A stretch of 63,871 nt of DNA from Candidatus Babelota bacterium (GCA_016183005.1 JACPFN010000015.1:1-63871); one strand, 5' to 3'. Shown: positions 46,686 to 56,008, numbered from the stretch's first letter. Notes: generated by a model not told the origin, from the letters alone. Translations and numbers: made by a program.

Positions 46686-47249
46686 ATGAATAAAAGTCAT
46701 GAAAAAGCTCGATTAGAGTCTTTGTATAAGGAAACAGTTATTGCAAAGCTTCAATCTGATTTAAAACTTAAAAATATCATGGAAGTACCAAAAATTTCTA
46801 AGATTGTTTTAAATATTGGTGTAAAAGAGGCTGTTGGTGATAGTAAGATATTGCAAAGTGTTCAAAAAACATTAAGTCTTATTGCTGGCCAAGCTCCAGT
46901 GATAACTCGCGCTAAAGATTCAATCGCGGGATTTAAAATTCGTAAAGATATGCCTTTAGGGGTAAAAGTTACATTACGTAAGCAACGTATGTATGAATTT
47001 TTAGATCGTTTAATTAATCTTTCATTGCCAATGGTTCGCGATTTCCGTGGAGTTAAAGCTAATTTTGATAAGGCTGGAAATTATAATCTTGGAATTAAAG
47101 AATGGGTTGTATTCCCAGAAGTAGACTATGATATGACTGGAAAGGTTTTTGGAATGAATATTACAATTGTAATGAGTTCTAAAAATAAACAGCATTCATA
47201 TGCTCTATTGAAAAATTTTGGTATGCCGTTTGTTCAAGAAACTAAATAG
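46686..47249 (+). CDS. rplE: 50S ribosomal protein L5
   Basis: 187 aa. RLESLYKETVIAKLQSDLKL, KISKIVLNIGVKEAVGDSKI, TRAKDSIAGFKIRKDMPLGV, KVTLRKQRMYEFLDRLINLS. It binds 5S rRNA and the P-site tRNA elbow. Confidence 0.97.
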   Translation: MNKSHEKARLESLYKETVIAKLQSDLKLKNIMEVPKISKIVLNIGVKEAVGDSKILQSVQKTLSLIAGQAPVITRAKDSIAGFKIRKDMPLGVKVTLRKQRMYEFLDRLINLSLPMVRDFRGVKANFDKAGNYNLGIKEWVVFPEVDYDMTGKVFGMNITIVMSSKNKQHSYALLKNFGMPFVQETK

Positions 47250-47256
47250 GTAAATA

Positions 47257-47562
47257 ATGGCAAAGACATCTGTTATAGAAAGAAATAAAAAAAGAATGCG
47301 CTTGGTTGAACAATATAAAGAACGCCGAGAAGCATTGAAAAAACAAATATCTGATACGAAATTATCACTTGAAGAACGTATGGCAGCACAAGCATTGCTT
47401 GATAAGCTTCCTAAAAATTCAAGCTCTGTTCGTATAAAAAATCGTTGTTCACAAACAGGACGTGCACGAGGATATATGGGCTTTTTTGGAGTTTCTCGTA
47501 TTGTTTTACGAGAGCTTGCACACGCTGGGATTTTACCAGGTGTTAAAAAAGCAAGTTGGTAA
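47257..47562 (+). CDS. rpsN: 30S ribosomal protein S14 (long, zinc-free type)
   Basis: 101 aa. AKTSVIERNKKRMRLVEQYK at the start and KNRCSQTGRARGYMGFFGVS, RIVLRELAHAGILPGVKKAS at the end. It lacks the CxxC pairs of the short zinc form, so it is the Proteobacteria-like long version. Confidence 0.97.
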   Translation: MAKTSVIERNKKRMRLVEQYKERREALKKQISDTKLSLEERMAAQALLDKLPKNSSSVRIKNRCSQTGRARGYMGFFGVSRIVLRELAHAGILPGVKKASW

Positions 47563-47587
47563 ATTTGGATTATTATAAGGGATAAAC

Positions 47588-47980
47588 GTGTCAAAAGATG
47601 TAATTGCAAATTTCTTGACGGTGCTTAGAAACGGTATCGGACGATCAAAATCTTACGTAATTGCTGATTATTCAAATTTTCGTTATGAAATAGCAAAAAT
47701 TTTGAAAGAAGAAGGTTATATTACGGATGTAGTAGTAACTGATCAAGAAAATCATAAGAAACTCAAAGTTGTTTTAAAGTATATTGATGGTGAATCAGTA
47801 ATTCACGAAATTAATCGTGTTAGTAAGCCAAGTCGTCGTATTTATAAATCAATTGATAAAATAAAGCCAGTCATTGGTGGACTTGGTATTAATATCTTGA
47901 CTACAAGTAAAGGTGTTATGACTGATAAAGCTGCACAAAAACAACGTGTTGGTGGCGAATTAATTTGTACTATTTGGTAA
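47588..47980 (+). CDS. rpsH: 30S ribosomal protein S8
   Basis: 130 aa, GTG start with AAGGGA upstream. FLTVLRNGIGRSKSYVIADY, KPSRRIYKSIDKIKPVIGGL, GINILTTSKGVMTDKAAQKQ, GGELICTIW. It binds the 16S central domain and represses the spc operon in E. coli. Confidence 0.97.
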   Translation: MSKDVIANFLTVLRNGIGRSKSYVIADYSNFRYEIAKILKEEGYITDVVVTDQENHKKLKVVLKYIDGESVIHEINRVSKPSRRIYKSIDKIKPVIGGLGINILTTSKGVMTDKAAQKQRVGGELICTIW

Positions 47981-47995
47981 AGGCAAGGGAACAAT

Positions 47996-48529
47996 ATGTC
48001 AAAAATTGGCAGAAAGCCTATTAATACAGAAGGTTTAACCATTGCGGTTAACGGACAAAATGTTTCTTACAAGGGTCCTAAAAAATCAGGAACATATGTT
48101 TTACCAGAATGTTTGAACCTTGTAGTACAAGATAATCTAATCCGTTTAGAATTGAAAAACGCAAAAGAATCTAAAGATAAAAATCTTTGGGGCTTACATC
48201 GTGCATTACTTGCAAATGAATTGCAGGGTGCACGTGAAGAGTTTTCAGTAGATGTAACAATTGTTGGATTAGGATTTAAGGGTGAGTTGAAGGGTGACAC
48301 AATTGTGTTTTCACTTGGATATAGCCATAAAATCGATTTTTCTATTCCCAAAGAGGTATCTGTTACGATTGATAAAACAGGTCAAAATCTTATTATTAAA
48401 TCAAGCAATAAGTTTTTGGCAGGGGATGTTGCACAAAAAATTTGTGCATTGCGTCGTCCAGAGCCATATAAAGGAACAGGGGTACGTTTAGCAAAAGAAC
48501 AGATTTTTAGAAAAGTCGGTAAAAACTAA
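47996..48529 (+). CDS. rplF: 50S ribosomal protein L6
   Basis: 177 aa with two homologous L6 folds: SKIGRKPINTEGLTIAVNGQ at the start, VTIVGLGFKGELKGDTIVFS, and RRPEPYKGTGVRLAKEQIFR at the C-terminus. Confidence 0.97.
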   Translation: MSKIGRKPINTEGLTIAVNGQNVSYKGPKKSGTYVLPECLNLVVQDNLIRLELKNAKESKDKNLWGLHRALLANELQGAREEFSVDVTIVGLGFKGELKGDTIVFSLGYSHKIDFSIPKEVSVTIDKTGQNLIIKSSNKFLAGDVAQKICALRRPEPYKGTGVRLAKEQIFRKVGKN

Positions 48530-48556
48530 GCGTAGATTTTAACAAAGGATACTTTT

Positions 48557-48919
48557 GTGAATATAAAAAAAATACAACAAAAACGTCAACGTCGCGCAAT
48601 TCGCGTACGTGCAAAATTAGTATCTAAATCACTAAAACCGCGTGTTTCAGTATTTAGAAGTTTAAATCATATTTATGCACAAATTATTGATGATAGTAAA
48701 CAACAAACATTAGTTTCTTCATCATCTGTTGTGCTTAAATTAGATAAAAATGAGAAGATTGATAAAAAGGCTATAGCAAAAGCCGTAGGGATTGATCTCG
48801 CTAAGAAAGCAATCAATGCAAATATTCATGATGTTTGTTTTGATAGAGGATCTTATTTATATCATGGACGAGTACTTTCTCTTGCTCAAGGGCTTAGAGA
48901 AGGTGGGTTAAAACTATAA
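48557..48919 (+). CDS. rplR: 50S ribosomal protein L18
   Basis: 120 aa, GTG start preceded by AAAGGA. KRQRRAIRVRAKLVSKSLKP, RVSVFRSLNHIYAQIIDDSK, DRGSYLYHGRVLSLAQGLRE GGL. It binds 5S rRNA with L5. Confidence 0.96.
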   Translation: MNIKKIQQKRQRRAIRVRAKLVSKSLKPRVSVFRSLNHIYAQIIDDSKQQTLVSSSSVVLKLDKNEKIDKKAIAKAVGIDLAKKAINANIHDVCFDRGSYLYHGRVLSLAQGLREGGLKL

Positions 48920-48942
48920 CATTTTAATATCGGTATTGAGTT

Positions 48943-49467
48943 ATGAGTAAAAAACAAATTCAAGAAGGATCAAACTGGATTGACAAAGCAGTGTGTGTAC
49001 GCCGTGTTACTAAAGTAACAAAAGGTGGCAAGCGCTTTGCTTTTTCAGCATTTGTTGTTTCTGGAGATCAAAAAGGTAATGTGGGGATTGCAACTGGTAA
49101 AGGACGTGATGTTTCAGCGGCTATTTCAAAAGCAACCGCTAGAGCTCATAAGCAATTAGTAGCTATTCCATTACGTAATACAACAATTCCTTATTCAGTT
49201 GAAGGTAGACATGGTGCATGCAAAGTTGTTCTTTGTTCAGCATCTAAAGGTACAGGAATTATTGCTGGTAGCGCAGTTCGTGCAGTTATGGAAGCATTGG
49301 GGATTAAAGATATTTTAACTAAAGCTCTTGGCGCTCCGAATAATATCAATGTAGTTAAAGCAACTCTTAATGCTCTTGCTAAACTTCGTTCTGCAGAACA
49401 TATAGCAAGATTACGTGGTAAAACAATTAAAGAAGTACTACAAGGAACAGAAAATGTTGCAGCTTAA
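48943..49467 (+). CDS. rpsE: 30S ribosomal protein S5
   Basis: 174 aa. KAVCVRRVTKVTKGGKRFAF, SGDQKGNVGIATGKGRDVSA, TTIPYSVEGRHGACKVVLCS, GTGIIAGSAVRAVMEALGIK. The double-stranded RNA-binding N-terminal domain and the ribosomal C-domain are complete. rpmD (L30) does not follow as it usually would; rplO starts inside the end of this gene. Confidence 0.97.
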   Translation: MSKKQIQEGSNWIDKAVCVRRVTKVTKGGKRFAFSAFVVSGDQKGNVGIATGKGRDVSAAISKATARAHKQLVAIPLRNTTIPYSVEGRHGACKVVLCSASKGTGIIAGSAVRAVMEALGIKDILTKALGAPNNINVVKATLNALAKLRSAEHIARLRGKTIKEVLQGTENVAA

Positions 49468-49885
49468 TGATTTAGTGAAATTAACAAAAAAAAGAAAAAG
49501 AGTCGGTCGCGGTGGACATCGTGGTGGTACATCTGGGCGTGGACATAAGGGACAAAAAGCTCGTACAAGTGGTACGGTCCCAGCACGTTTTGAAGGTGGC
49601 CAGATGCCAATATCTCGACGTTTACCAAAACGTGGATTTACTAACTATCTTTTCAAAAAAGAATATGAAATTGTGAATCTTGAACAATTACAAAACATGT
49701 TTGAAGAAGGTCAAGTTATTACTAAAGAACTCTTACTTCAATCTGGATGTGTTAAAAAGGGTAATTTAGTAAAGATTTTAGGTGCAGGTTCTTTACAGAA
49801 GAAACTAACATTAGAAGTTGATGCATGTAGTAAAAGTGCTAAAGAGGTAATAGAGCGTTTAGGTGGAGTAATTAAACTCGTCTAG
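49454..49885 (+). CDS. rplO: 50S ribosomal protein L15
   Basis: 143 aa from the ATG at 49454, where MLQLNDLVKLTKKRKRVGRG begins and AAGGA lies ahead. An upstream in-frame ATG at 49415 would place 13 unrelated residues first. The Gly-rich region GRGGHRGGTSGRGHKGQKAR, RFEGGQMPISRRLPKRGFTN is diagnostic. It overlaps rpsE by 14 bases. Confidence 0.96.
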   Translation: MLQLNDLVKLTKKRKRVGRGGHRGGTSGRGHKGQKARTSGTVPARFEGGQMPISRRLPKRGFTNYLFKKEYEIVNLEQLQNMFEEGQVITKELLLQSGCVKKGNLVKILGAGSLQKKLTLEVDACSKSAKEVIERLGGVIKLV

Positions 49886-49897
49886 GAGTAATGAAAC

Positions 49898-51211
49898 GTG
49901 GTTTTATTCAAAAGTTTTCGAAATATCTTTCTGATTTCAGAGCTTCGTAAAAAAATAGCTTTTACGTTGTTTGTTTTGATTGTTGATCGCTTGGGAACAT
50001 ATATACCGGTGATTGGTGTAGATGTTGCTAGATTAGCTGAATTTATGCAAAAAAAATCAGGAATTGGGGGGCTTTTAAATTATTTTGATATTTTTTCAGG
50101 TGGAGCTTTAAATCGTTGTACTGTTTTTGCGTTGGGCATAGGACCGTATATTACGGCATCTATCATGATGCAAATTTTAGGAATGACAATACCGTCTTTG
50201 GAGCAAATGCTTAAAGATGGTGAATTTGGCCGAAAAATTATCAATCAATATACACGTTATTTGGCTCTAGGTTTAAGCATAATGTATAGTTTTTCTTATG
50301 CAATGCTTTTAGAGCATCAAGGTTTAGCTATTGTGCCAGGATGGAGCTTTAGGATCTTGTTCGTAATGACTTTAACCGCTGGTTCAATGATAGTTATGTG
50401 GCTTGGTGATCAAATATCATTGTATGGCATAGGAAATGGAAGTTCAGTTATTATTTTTGCAGGTATTGTTTCTCAATATCCTGCTATGATATTGAAATTG
50501 GCCTATTTGGTTCAAGAGGGTAACATTCATTTATTTATGGCTTTAGCGGTTTTTGCAGCATTTTTATTTATCGTTGCATCTATTATCTTTCTTGAAAAGG
50601 GTGAACGTAAGGTACCTGTTCAATATGCTCGCAGGATAGTTGGCAATAAGGTATTTAGTGGTCAAAGCAGCTATATTCCATTTAAAATTAATAATGCCGG
50701 AATTATGCCTGTAATTTTTGCGGGAACAATTTTAAGATTTCCGCAGCTTTTGGCAAGTATGCTTTCCGTGAAATTCCCATTAATTAATACAGTGATACAG
50801 GCATTTTATAATGGACCATTGTTTTATGTATCAGAATTTTTATTAATTATTATGTTTTCATTTTTCTATACTGCTCTTGCTATCAATCCGGTTGAGCTTG
50901 CTGAAAATATTAGAAAAAATGGTGGATTTGTTCCGGGTATGCGTCCTGGACAGCAAACTGCTCGATATTTCGATTATTTACTTACAAGAATAGGTCTTGT
51001 GGGTGCAATTTATTTAGGTTTTCTTGCAATATTCCCAGAGATTTTAAGAATAGTATTTAAGGTTCCATTTGAGCAATCAGGAACATCAATATTAATTGTT
51101 GTTGGCGTTGCTCTTGAATTAGCTAACCAAGTTGAATCTTATTTGATTGAACGTCGTTATGAAGGTTTTCTTGTTGGCGGTAGCCGTATGAAACGCGGGG
51201 GTGTCCGTTAA
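49898..51211 (+). CDS. secY: Preprotein translocase subunit SecY
   Basis: 437 aa, ten membrane helices in the usual order. GTG start with AGGAG 9 bases upstream. The plug region (GLLNYFDIFSGGALNRCTVF), lateral gate helix (LGIGPYITASIMMQILGMTI) and conserved cytoplasmic loop (GERKVPVQYARRIVGN) are intact. It forms the protein-conducting channel used by signal peptides, including those encoded elsewhere in this window. It ends by overlapping adk at one base. Confidence 0.97.
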   Translation: MVLFKSFRNIFLISELRKKIAFTLFVLIVDRLGTYIPVIGVDVARLAEFMQKKSGIGGLLNYFDIFSGGALNRCTVFALGIGPYITASIMMQILGMTIPSLEQMLKDGEFGRKIINQYTRYLALGLSIMYSFSYAMLLEHQGLAIVPGWSFRILFVMTLTAGSMIVMWLGDQISLYGIGNGSSVIIFAGIVSQYPAMILKLAYLVQEGNIHLFMALAVFAAFLFIVASIIFLEKGERKVPVQYARRIVGNKVFSGQSSYIPFKINNAGIMPVIFAGTILRFPQLLASMLSVKFPLINTVIQAFYNGPLFYVSEFLLIIMFSFFYTALAINPVELAENIRKNGGFVPGMRPGQQTARYFDYLLTRIGLVGAIYLGFLAIFPEILRIVFKVPFEQSGTSILIVVGVALELANQVESYLIERRYEGFLVGGSRMKRGGVR

Positions 51212-51900
51212 TGAGTAACAAGATCTTTATCTTTTTGGGACCACCCGGTTCTGGTAAAGGTACATTATCTGCGTTATGCATGCAGCAATTTGGTTGGGAA
51301 TTATTATCAACGGGTAATTTATGCCGTGATCATATAGCTCGTGGTACAGAATTGGGTAAAGAAATACAAAGATTTTCGAATCAAGGACTTTTAGTACCAG
51401 ATGAAATTATTACAGAGCTTGTTGCAGACTGGTTGTTGACTAAACAACAGTTATCAGCGGATGTTATTTTTGACGGATATCCAAGAACACTAGAGCAGGC
51501 AAGAAGTTTATATTTGCTTTTACAGACAAAACTTAAACTATTTGGCGTATGTTTAGTGAAAATAGATATTGACGCGAAATTGTTGGTTGATAGAATCTTG
51601 AATAGAGTGATATGTTCGAATAAAGAATGTGGACATACATACTCTTTAAAATCAGTATCTGATCTACAAGCAAAAAATAATATGATATGCGATCATTGTA
51701 ATTCTAAATTAGAACATCGTGCTGATGATACCGTTGAATCTTTAGAACAAAGGTTAAAGGTTTATTATCAACACGAACAGAATATCATTGACTTTTATGT
51801 TGATAAAGGAATTGAAGTTTGCATGATTAGTAGTGCGCAACCAAAGCAGCAAGTATTTGAAGATTTTAAAAATATGGCATTGAATAATTATGGTTGTTAA
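51211..51900 (+). CDS. adk: Adenylate kinase
   Basis: 229 aa, long form. P-loop GPPGSGKGTLSALC near residue 10, STGNLCRDHI, FDGYPRTLEQA. The LID region carries four cysteines (CSNKEC and CDHC), which suggests a zinc-bound lid as in Gram-positive enzymes, though the first pair has CX4C spacing rather than CX2C. It balances AMP, ADP and ATP. The TAATG junction couples it to secY. Confidence 0.96.
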   Translation: MSNKIFIFLGPPGSGKGTLSALCMQQFGWELLSTGNLCRDHIARGTELGKEIQRFSNQGLLVPDEIITELVADWLLTKQQLSADVIFDGYPRTLEQARSLYLLLQTKLKLFGVCLVKIDIDAKLLVDRILNRVICSNKECGHTYSLKSVSDLQAKNNMICDHCNSKLEHRADDTVESLEQRLKVYYQHEQNIIDFYVDKGIEVCMISSAQPKQQVFEDFKNMALNNYGC

Positions 51901-52639
51901 AACTATACAAAATTTACAAAAAATGAGAGAAGCAGGTAGATTACTTGCAGATATCTTTGAAAGTATTCCATCAAAAATACAAGTTGATGTATCCACAGCT
52001 GCTTTAGATAGTTGGATTGAAGGTGAACTTATTAAGCGTCAACTTGTTTCTCAGTCTAAGGGCTATAGGGGATATCGTCATGTTAGTTGTATATCAGTTA
52101 ACAATGTTGTTGTGCATGGTGTGCCGAGTGATTCTATAATATTGCAAGATGGTGATTTGGTTAAAGTTGATGTTTGTGCTGCATGGCAAGGATATTGTGC
52201 TGATATGGCACGATGTTTCTTTGTGGGAAATAAACCCGATGAAAAACTTCAACATTTAGTCACTGTTGCTTATCAAGCGTTAGATAAGGGGATTGCAAAA
52301 GCCGTAGAGGGCAACAGATTATTTGATATTTCTGCTGCTATACAGGAGCATGTTGAAAAATTTGGATATGGGGTTGTGCGTGATTTTGCTGGTCACGGTA
52401 TTGGTAAAAATATGCATGAAAATCCAGATGTTCCTAATTTTGGAATAGCAGGCACTGGTATGCGGCTTAAAGCTGGTATGACCTTTGCAATTGAGCCCAT
52501 GATAACTCAAGAATCATATGAAATTTATATAGATTCGGATCATTGGACCGTTAAAACTAAGGATGGAAAATATGCAGCGCATGTCGAAGATACGGTTGTT
52601 GTGGGAAAAAATGGTCCTGAAATTTTAACTCGATTATAA
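51890..52639 (+). CDS. map: Methionine aminopeptidase, type I
   Basis: 249 aa. M24A fold with metal ligands in VKVDVCAAWQGYCADMARCF (two Asp), GHGIGKNMHENP (His), FAIEPM (Glu) and HVEDTVVV (Glu). It removes the initiator Met. It starts inside the last codons of adk and precedes infA, the classic adk-map-infA order. Confidence 0.97.
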   Translation: MVVKTIQNLQKMREAGRLLADIFESIPSKIQVDVSTAALDSWIEGELIKRQLVSQSKGYRGYRHVSCISVNNVVVHGVPSDSIILQDGDLVKVDVCAAWQGYCADMARCFFVGNKPDEKLQHLVTVAYQALDKGIAKAVEGNRLFDISAAIQEHVEKFGYGVVRDFAGHGIGKNMHENPDVPNFGIAGTGMRLKAGMTFAIEPMITQESYEIYIDSDHWTVKTKDGKYAAHVEDTVVVGKNGPEILTRL

Positions 52640-52668
52640 TCAAAGCAAAGTGAGGATATAAAATTTAT

Positions 52669-52887
52669 ATGAAACCAAAAGATGACGTAGTCAGAATTGA
52701 TGGAATTGTCAAAGAAACATTGCCTAATGCAATGTTTAAGGTTGAAGTAGAAGGTGGCCACATGGTTTTAGGGCATGTGTCAGGAAAAATGAGAATGAAT
52801 TTTATTCGAATTTTACCAGGAGATAAGGTTGTTTTGGAGCTTTCTCCTTATGATTTGACACGAGGAAGAATTATCCGTAGGAATTAA
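52669..52887 (+). CDS. infA: Translation initiation factor IF-1
   Basis: 72 aa, the standard length. OB fold: [53 protein letters not shown]. It occupies the 30S A site during initiation. Confidence 0.97.
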   Translation: MKPKDDVVRIDGIVKETLPNAMFKVEVEGGHMVLGHVSGKMRMNFIRILPGDKVVLELSPYDLTRGRIIRRN

Positions 52888-52926
52888 TATAGTTAAACAT
52901 TATCTTTTTGAAAGAAAGCTGTTATA

Positions 52927-53043
52927 ATGAAAGTAAGAACGTCTGTTAAAACGATGTGCACAGAATGTCGCATTATTCGTAGAGAAAGAGTTGTAAGAGT
53001 TATTTGTAAAAAAAACCCGAAACACAAACAACGTCAAGGATAA
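52927..53043 (+). CDS. rpmJ: 50S ribosomal protein L36
   Basis: 38 aa. [20 protein letters not shown], then [18 protein letters not shown]. Zinc ligands are C11, C14, C27 and H33, so this is the zinc-binding type. The ribosome-binding site is weak. It lies in the expected place between infA and rpsM. Confidence 0.96.
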   Translation: MKVRTSVKTMCTECRIIRRERVVRVICKKNPKHKQRQG

Positions 53044-53056
53044 ATAAAGGTTAAAT

Positions 53057-53446
53057 ATGGCAAGAATTTCTGGAGTTAATTTACCTCCGCGAAAGCGCAT
53101 AGAGTACGGGCTCACTTATGTTTATGGCATAGGTTTAAAAACCGCACAAAAAATATTGCAAAATCTTAATATAAATTTGGATACAAGAGTTAAAGATCTT
53201 ACAGATCAAGAAGTCTTTGCTATTCAAAAAAAGGTTACTGAAGAGCATTTGACTGAAGGAGATCTTCGTAAAGAAGTCTTAATGAATATCAAGCGTCTTC
53301 AGGAGATTGGTTGCTATCGTGGCTTAAGACACAAGAGAGGTCTTCCCGTTCGTGGTCAACGTACTAAAACAAATGCACGTACAAGAAAAGGACCACGTAA
53401 AGCAGGTTCTGCGATTGCATTGAAGAAAAAAATAGCTAAAAAGTAA
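53057..53446 (+). CDS. rpsM: 30S ribosomal protein S13
   Basis: 129 aa. [33 protein letters not shown] helix-hairpin-helix, [30 protein letters not shown] tail. It contacts the P-site tRNA and the L5 bridge. Confidence 0.97.
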   Translation: MARISGVNLPPRKRIEYGLTYVYGIGLKTAQKILQNLNINLDTRVKDLTDQEVFAIQKKVTEEHLTEGDLRKEVLMNIKRLQEIGCYRGLRHKRGLPVRGQRTKTNARTRKGPRKAGSAIALKKKIAKK

Positions 53447-53472
53447 GAATTGTTGATTAGGTAAAATACATT

Positions 53473-53856
53473 ATGGCGTTCCAAAAAAAGATTAAAAAAA
53501 CAAAACGACAACTAACTGCGGCTGTAGCGCATGTTAAATCTTCTTTTAACAATACAATGGTTACGATTACCAATCCTGAAGGGGATGTGGTGTTGTCATG
53601 TAGCGCTGGTAAGTTAGGCTTTAAAGGTTCTCGAAAAGGGACTCCTTTTGCAGCATCTCAAGTTGCATCTACACTTTCCAAAGATATGCAACTTATGGGG
53701 ATTAAGACCCTTGAAATTAACCTTCAAGGACCAGGTTCTGGTCGTGATTCAGTAGTGCGGGCATTTCAGGGTTCTGGCATGCATATTTCAGTACTAAGAG
53801 ATGTTACACCGCTTCCTCATAACGGTGTTCGTCCTGCAAAAAAACGTCGTGTATAA
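53473..53856 (+). CDS. rpsK: 30S ribosomal protein S11
   Basis: 127 aa. AVAHVKSSFNNTMVTITNPE, GFKGSRKGTPFAASQVAS, GPGSGRDSVVRAFQGSGMHI, DVTPLPHNGVRPAKKRRV. All platform-binding blocks are intact. Confidence 0.97.
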   Translation: MAFQKKIKKTKRQLTAAVAHVKSSFNNTMVTITNPEGDVVLSCSAGKLGFKGSRKGTPFAASQVASTLSKDMQLMGIKTLEINLQGPGSGRDSVVRAFQGSGMHISVLRDVTPLPHNGVRPAKKRRV

Positions 53857-53886
53857 TAGATTAATTTCGAGAATTGGTTAAAAATT

Positions 53887-54474
53887 ATGGCAAACAAACC
53901 AAATGTTAAAACAAAAATGAAAAATCAACAAGAGTCTGGTTCTGAGCAAGTAGAAAAAAAAGAGAGATCATCCGGTCAAAAGCGTTCTTCTGGTTATGGC
54001 AAACAGCTTTCAGAAAAACAAAAAGTTAAACGTATGTATGGCATGCGTGAACGTCAATTTCGTCGCTTTTTTGATGAAGCATCCAATATGCAAGGTGTCC
54101 CTGGAGAAAATTTATTAAGTCTTCTTGAGCGTCGCCTTGATAACGTAGTTTATCGTTTGAAAATGGCAACTAGTTGTGCACAAGCACGACAAATGGTAGT
54201 ACATGGGCATATTATGGTAAATGGCGCAAAAGTTACTATTCCTTCATATCGCGTAGAAATTGAAGATATTATTAGTTTGCATCCATTAGTTGCAAATAAA
54301 GCAGAATTTTTAGCGCAAGTTATTGATAAGCGTATGGCTATTGGAGTTAAAGTTCCAGAATGGCTTGAGCTTGTAAAACAAACTCGTTCAGGAAAAGTAC
54401 TGAGAAATCCTGCAAGAACAGATATTCAATTCCCAGTAGAAGAGCACATGATTGTTGAGTTGTATTCTAAATAA
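53887..54474 (+). CDS. rpsD: 30S ribosomal protein S4 with a replaced N-terminus
   Basis: 195 aa. From about residue 34 the match to S4 is clear: SGYGKQLSEKQKVKRMYGMR, ERQFRRFFDEA, the S4 RNA-binding domain NLLSLLERRLDNVVYRLKMA, ARQMVVHGHIMVNGAKVTIP, and the end EEHMIVELYSK. The usual first 45 residues (ARY-GP and the small helical or zinc-binding N-domain) are absent and replaced by about 33 Lys/Glu/Ser/Gln-rich residues. Only 30 bases separate it from rpsK, so the missing part is not hidden upstream. Confidence 0.95.
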   Translation: MANKPNVKTKMKNQQESGSEQVEKKERSSGQKRSSGYGKQLSEKQKVKRMYGMRERQFRRFFDEASNMQGVPGENLLSLLERRLDNVVYRLKMATSCAQARQMVVHGHIMVNGAKVTIPSYRVEIEDIISLHPLVANKAEFLAQVIDKRMAIGVKVPEWLELVKQTRSGKVLRNPARTDIQFPVEEHMIVELYSK

Positions 54475-54533
54475 TTTTGGAGTTGTGGTTAATGAATTGG
54501 AATGTATGTGTTTTAATATGATTAGGGAATATT

Positions 54534-55592
54534 ATGTCGAAATCAGTGTATAAACCGCTTACTCTGCCAACTCTTGGTTGGGATAAAAAAACGATGACTT
54601 CGTCGTTTGCAAAATTAGTTGCGCAACCGCTTGAATCAGGTTTTGGGATTACGTTAGGGAATGCATTACGTCGTGCTATGCTTGGATCAATAGAAGGTTC
54701 AGCTGTTACATCTGTCATTATTAAGGGTGTTAATAATGAATTTGCAGTTATTCCAGGAGTTATTGAAGATGCGATGCAGCTTTTGCTTAATATCAAACAA
54801 ATTGTTATAAAAAACAAAGAAAATTTACCAGGCATCATGAAGCTTTCTGTTGCGGGAGCAAATAAAGATGTAGTGACTGTTGGTGATATTGTTGCTGATG
54901 AGCATTTAGAACTTATTAATAAAGATCATGTTATTGCTCATTTGGCAAAAGATGGTCATCTTGATATCGAATTTGCAGTTGAATCAGGACGTGGTTATCA
55001 AGTGGCAAAATGGCCAATTGGAACAGCTCTTGCTGAAGATGGTAGAATTTATATCGATGCAATGTTCTCGCCAGTTAGAAATGTTGCTACAGTTGTTGAA
55101 AAAACTCGTGTTGGTAAAGATATTGATTATGATAAGTTAACAGTTGAGATTACAACAAGCGGTGCAGAAACTCCTGTTGATGTTTTAAATTATGCAGTAT
55201 CTGTTCTTCGTACGCAACTTGAAAATTTCTTAGTTGATACTGAAATTCCATTTAATGATATTTCAGCAACTGTAGAAGAAACAACAACGGTTCAGGTTGA
55301 AGAAGTAGAAGATGCTAATTTACAGGATATAGTTGTTGAAAATTTATTTAAATCTATTGATGAATTAGAACTTTCAGCACGGGCTCATAATTGTTTAGTA
55401 AATGCAAATATTGGCCGTGTATTGGATTTAGTAAATTTATCTGAAGATGATAGTTTAAAGATTAAAAACTTTGGTAAAAAATCTTTAGATGAAGTTAAAG
55501 AAGTGCTTAAAACAATGGGTCTTCGCTTTGGTATGCATATTAAAGAAGAAGCAGCATTGAATGCATTAAAACGCAAAGCAGGCAGTAAATAA
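54534..55592 (+). CDS. rpoA: DNA-directed RNA polymerase subunit alpha
   Basis: 352 aa. N-terminal dimer domain: VAQPLESGFGITLGNALRRA, LGSIEGSAVTSVIIKGV, KGPG-like loop diverged. A linker with acidic residues (about 240-262) leads to the C-terminal HhH domain (SIDELELSARAHNCLVNANI, NFGKKSLDEVKEVLKTMGLR), which binds UP elements and activators. The 60-base gap from rpsD is short. Confidence 0.97.
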   Translation: MSKSVYKPLTLPTLGWDKKTMTSSFAKLVAQPLESGFGITLGNALRRAMLGSIEGSAVTSVIIKGVNNEFAVIPGVIEDAMQLLLNIKQIVIKNKENLPGIMKLSVAGANKDVVTVGDIVADEHLELINKDHVIAHLAKDGHLDIEFAVESGRGYQVAKWPIGTALAEDGRIYIDAMFSPVRNVATVVEKTRVGKDIDYDKLTVEITTSGAETPVDVLNYAVSVLRTQLENFLVDTEIPFNDISATVEETTTVQVEEVEDANLQDIVVENLFKSIDELELSARAHNCLVNANIGRVLDLVNLSEDDSLKIKNFGKKSLDEVKEVLKTMGLRFGMHIKEEAALNALKRKAGSK

Positions 55593-55626
55593 AATTTGTC
55601 ATGTAATTAATGACTGAGGAATTGGC

Positions 55627-55986
55627 ATGAGACATTTAAATAGTAGAAAAAAATTAAATTTAAGCTCTTCACATAGAAAAGCATATTTGCGCAATCAGGT
55701 GATCCATTTGATTAATTATGGTCATATTACGGTATCACTTCCTGCGGCAAAAGAAATCCGTCGTTTTGCAGAAAAAATGGTAACTCTTACCAGAACATCA
55801 AGCACTGATTTTAATGTTCGTCGTCGCGCATTGCAATTGCTTCCATATAGTGAAGTAGCCCTTGAAAAATTATTTACAGAAATAGCTCCAAAATATGCAC
55901 AACGTCCAGGTGGATATACACGTATTTTACGTCTTGGGCGCCGTCCAAGCGATACGGCTCCAATGGCACGTTTGCAGTGGGTTTAA
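55627..55986 (+). CDS. rplQ: 50S ribosomal protein L17
   Basis: 119 aa. MRHLNSRKKLNLSSSHRKAY, LRNQVIHLINYGHITVSLPA, RPGGYTRILRLGRRPSDTAP. It is the last gene of the super-operon, followed by a terminator. Confidence 0.97.
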   Translation: MRHLNSRKKLNLSSSHRKAYLRNQVIHLINYGHITVSLPAAKEIRRFAEKMVTLTRTSSTDFNVRRRALQLLPYSEVALEKLFTEIAPKYAQRPGGYTRILRLGRRPSDTAPMARLQWV

Positions 55987-56008
55987 GTATTTAATTGGTT
56001 ATAAAGTT

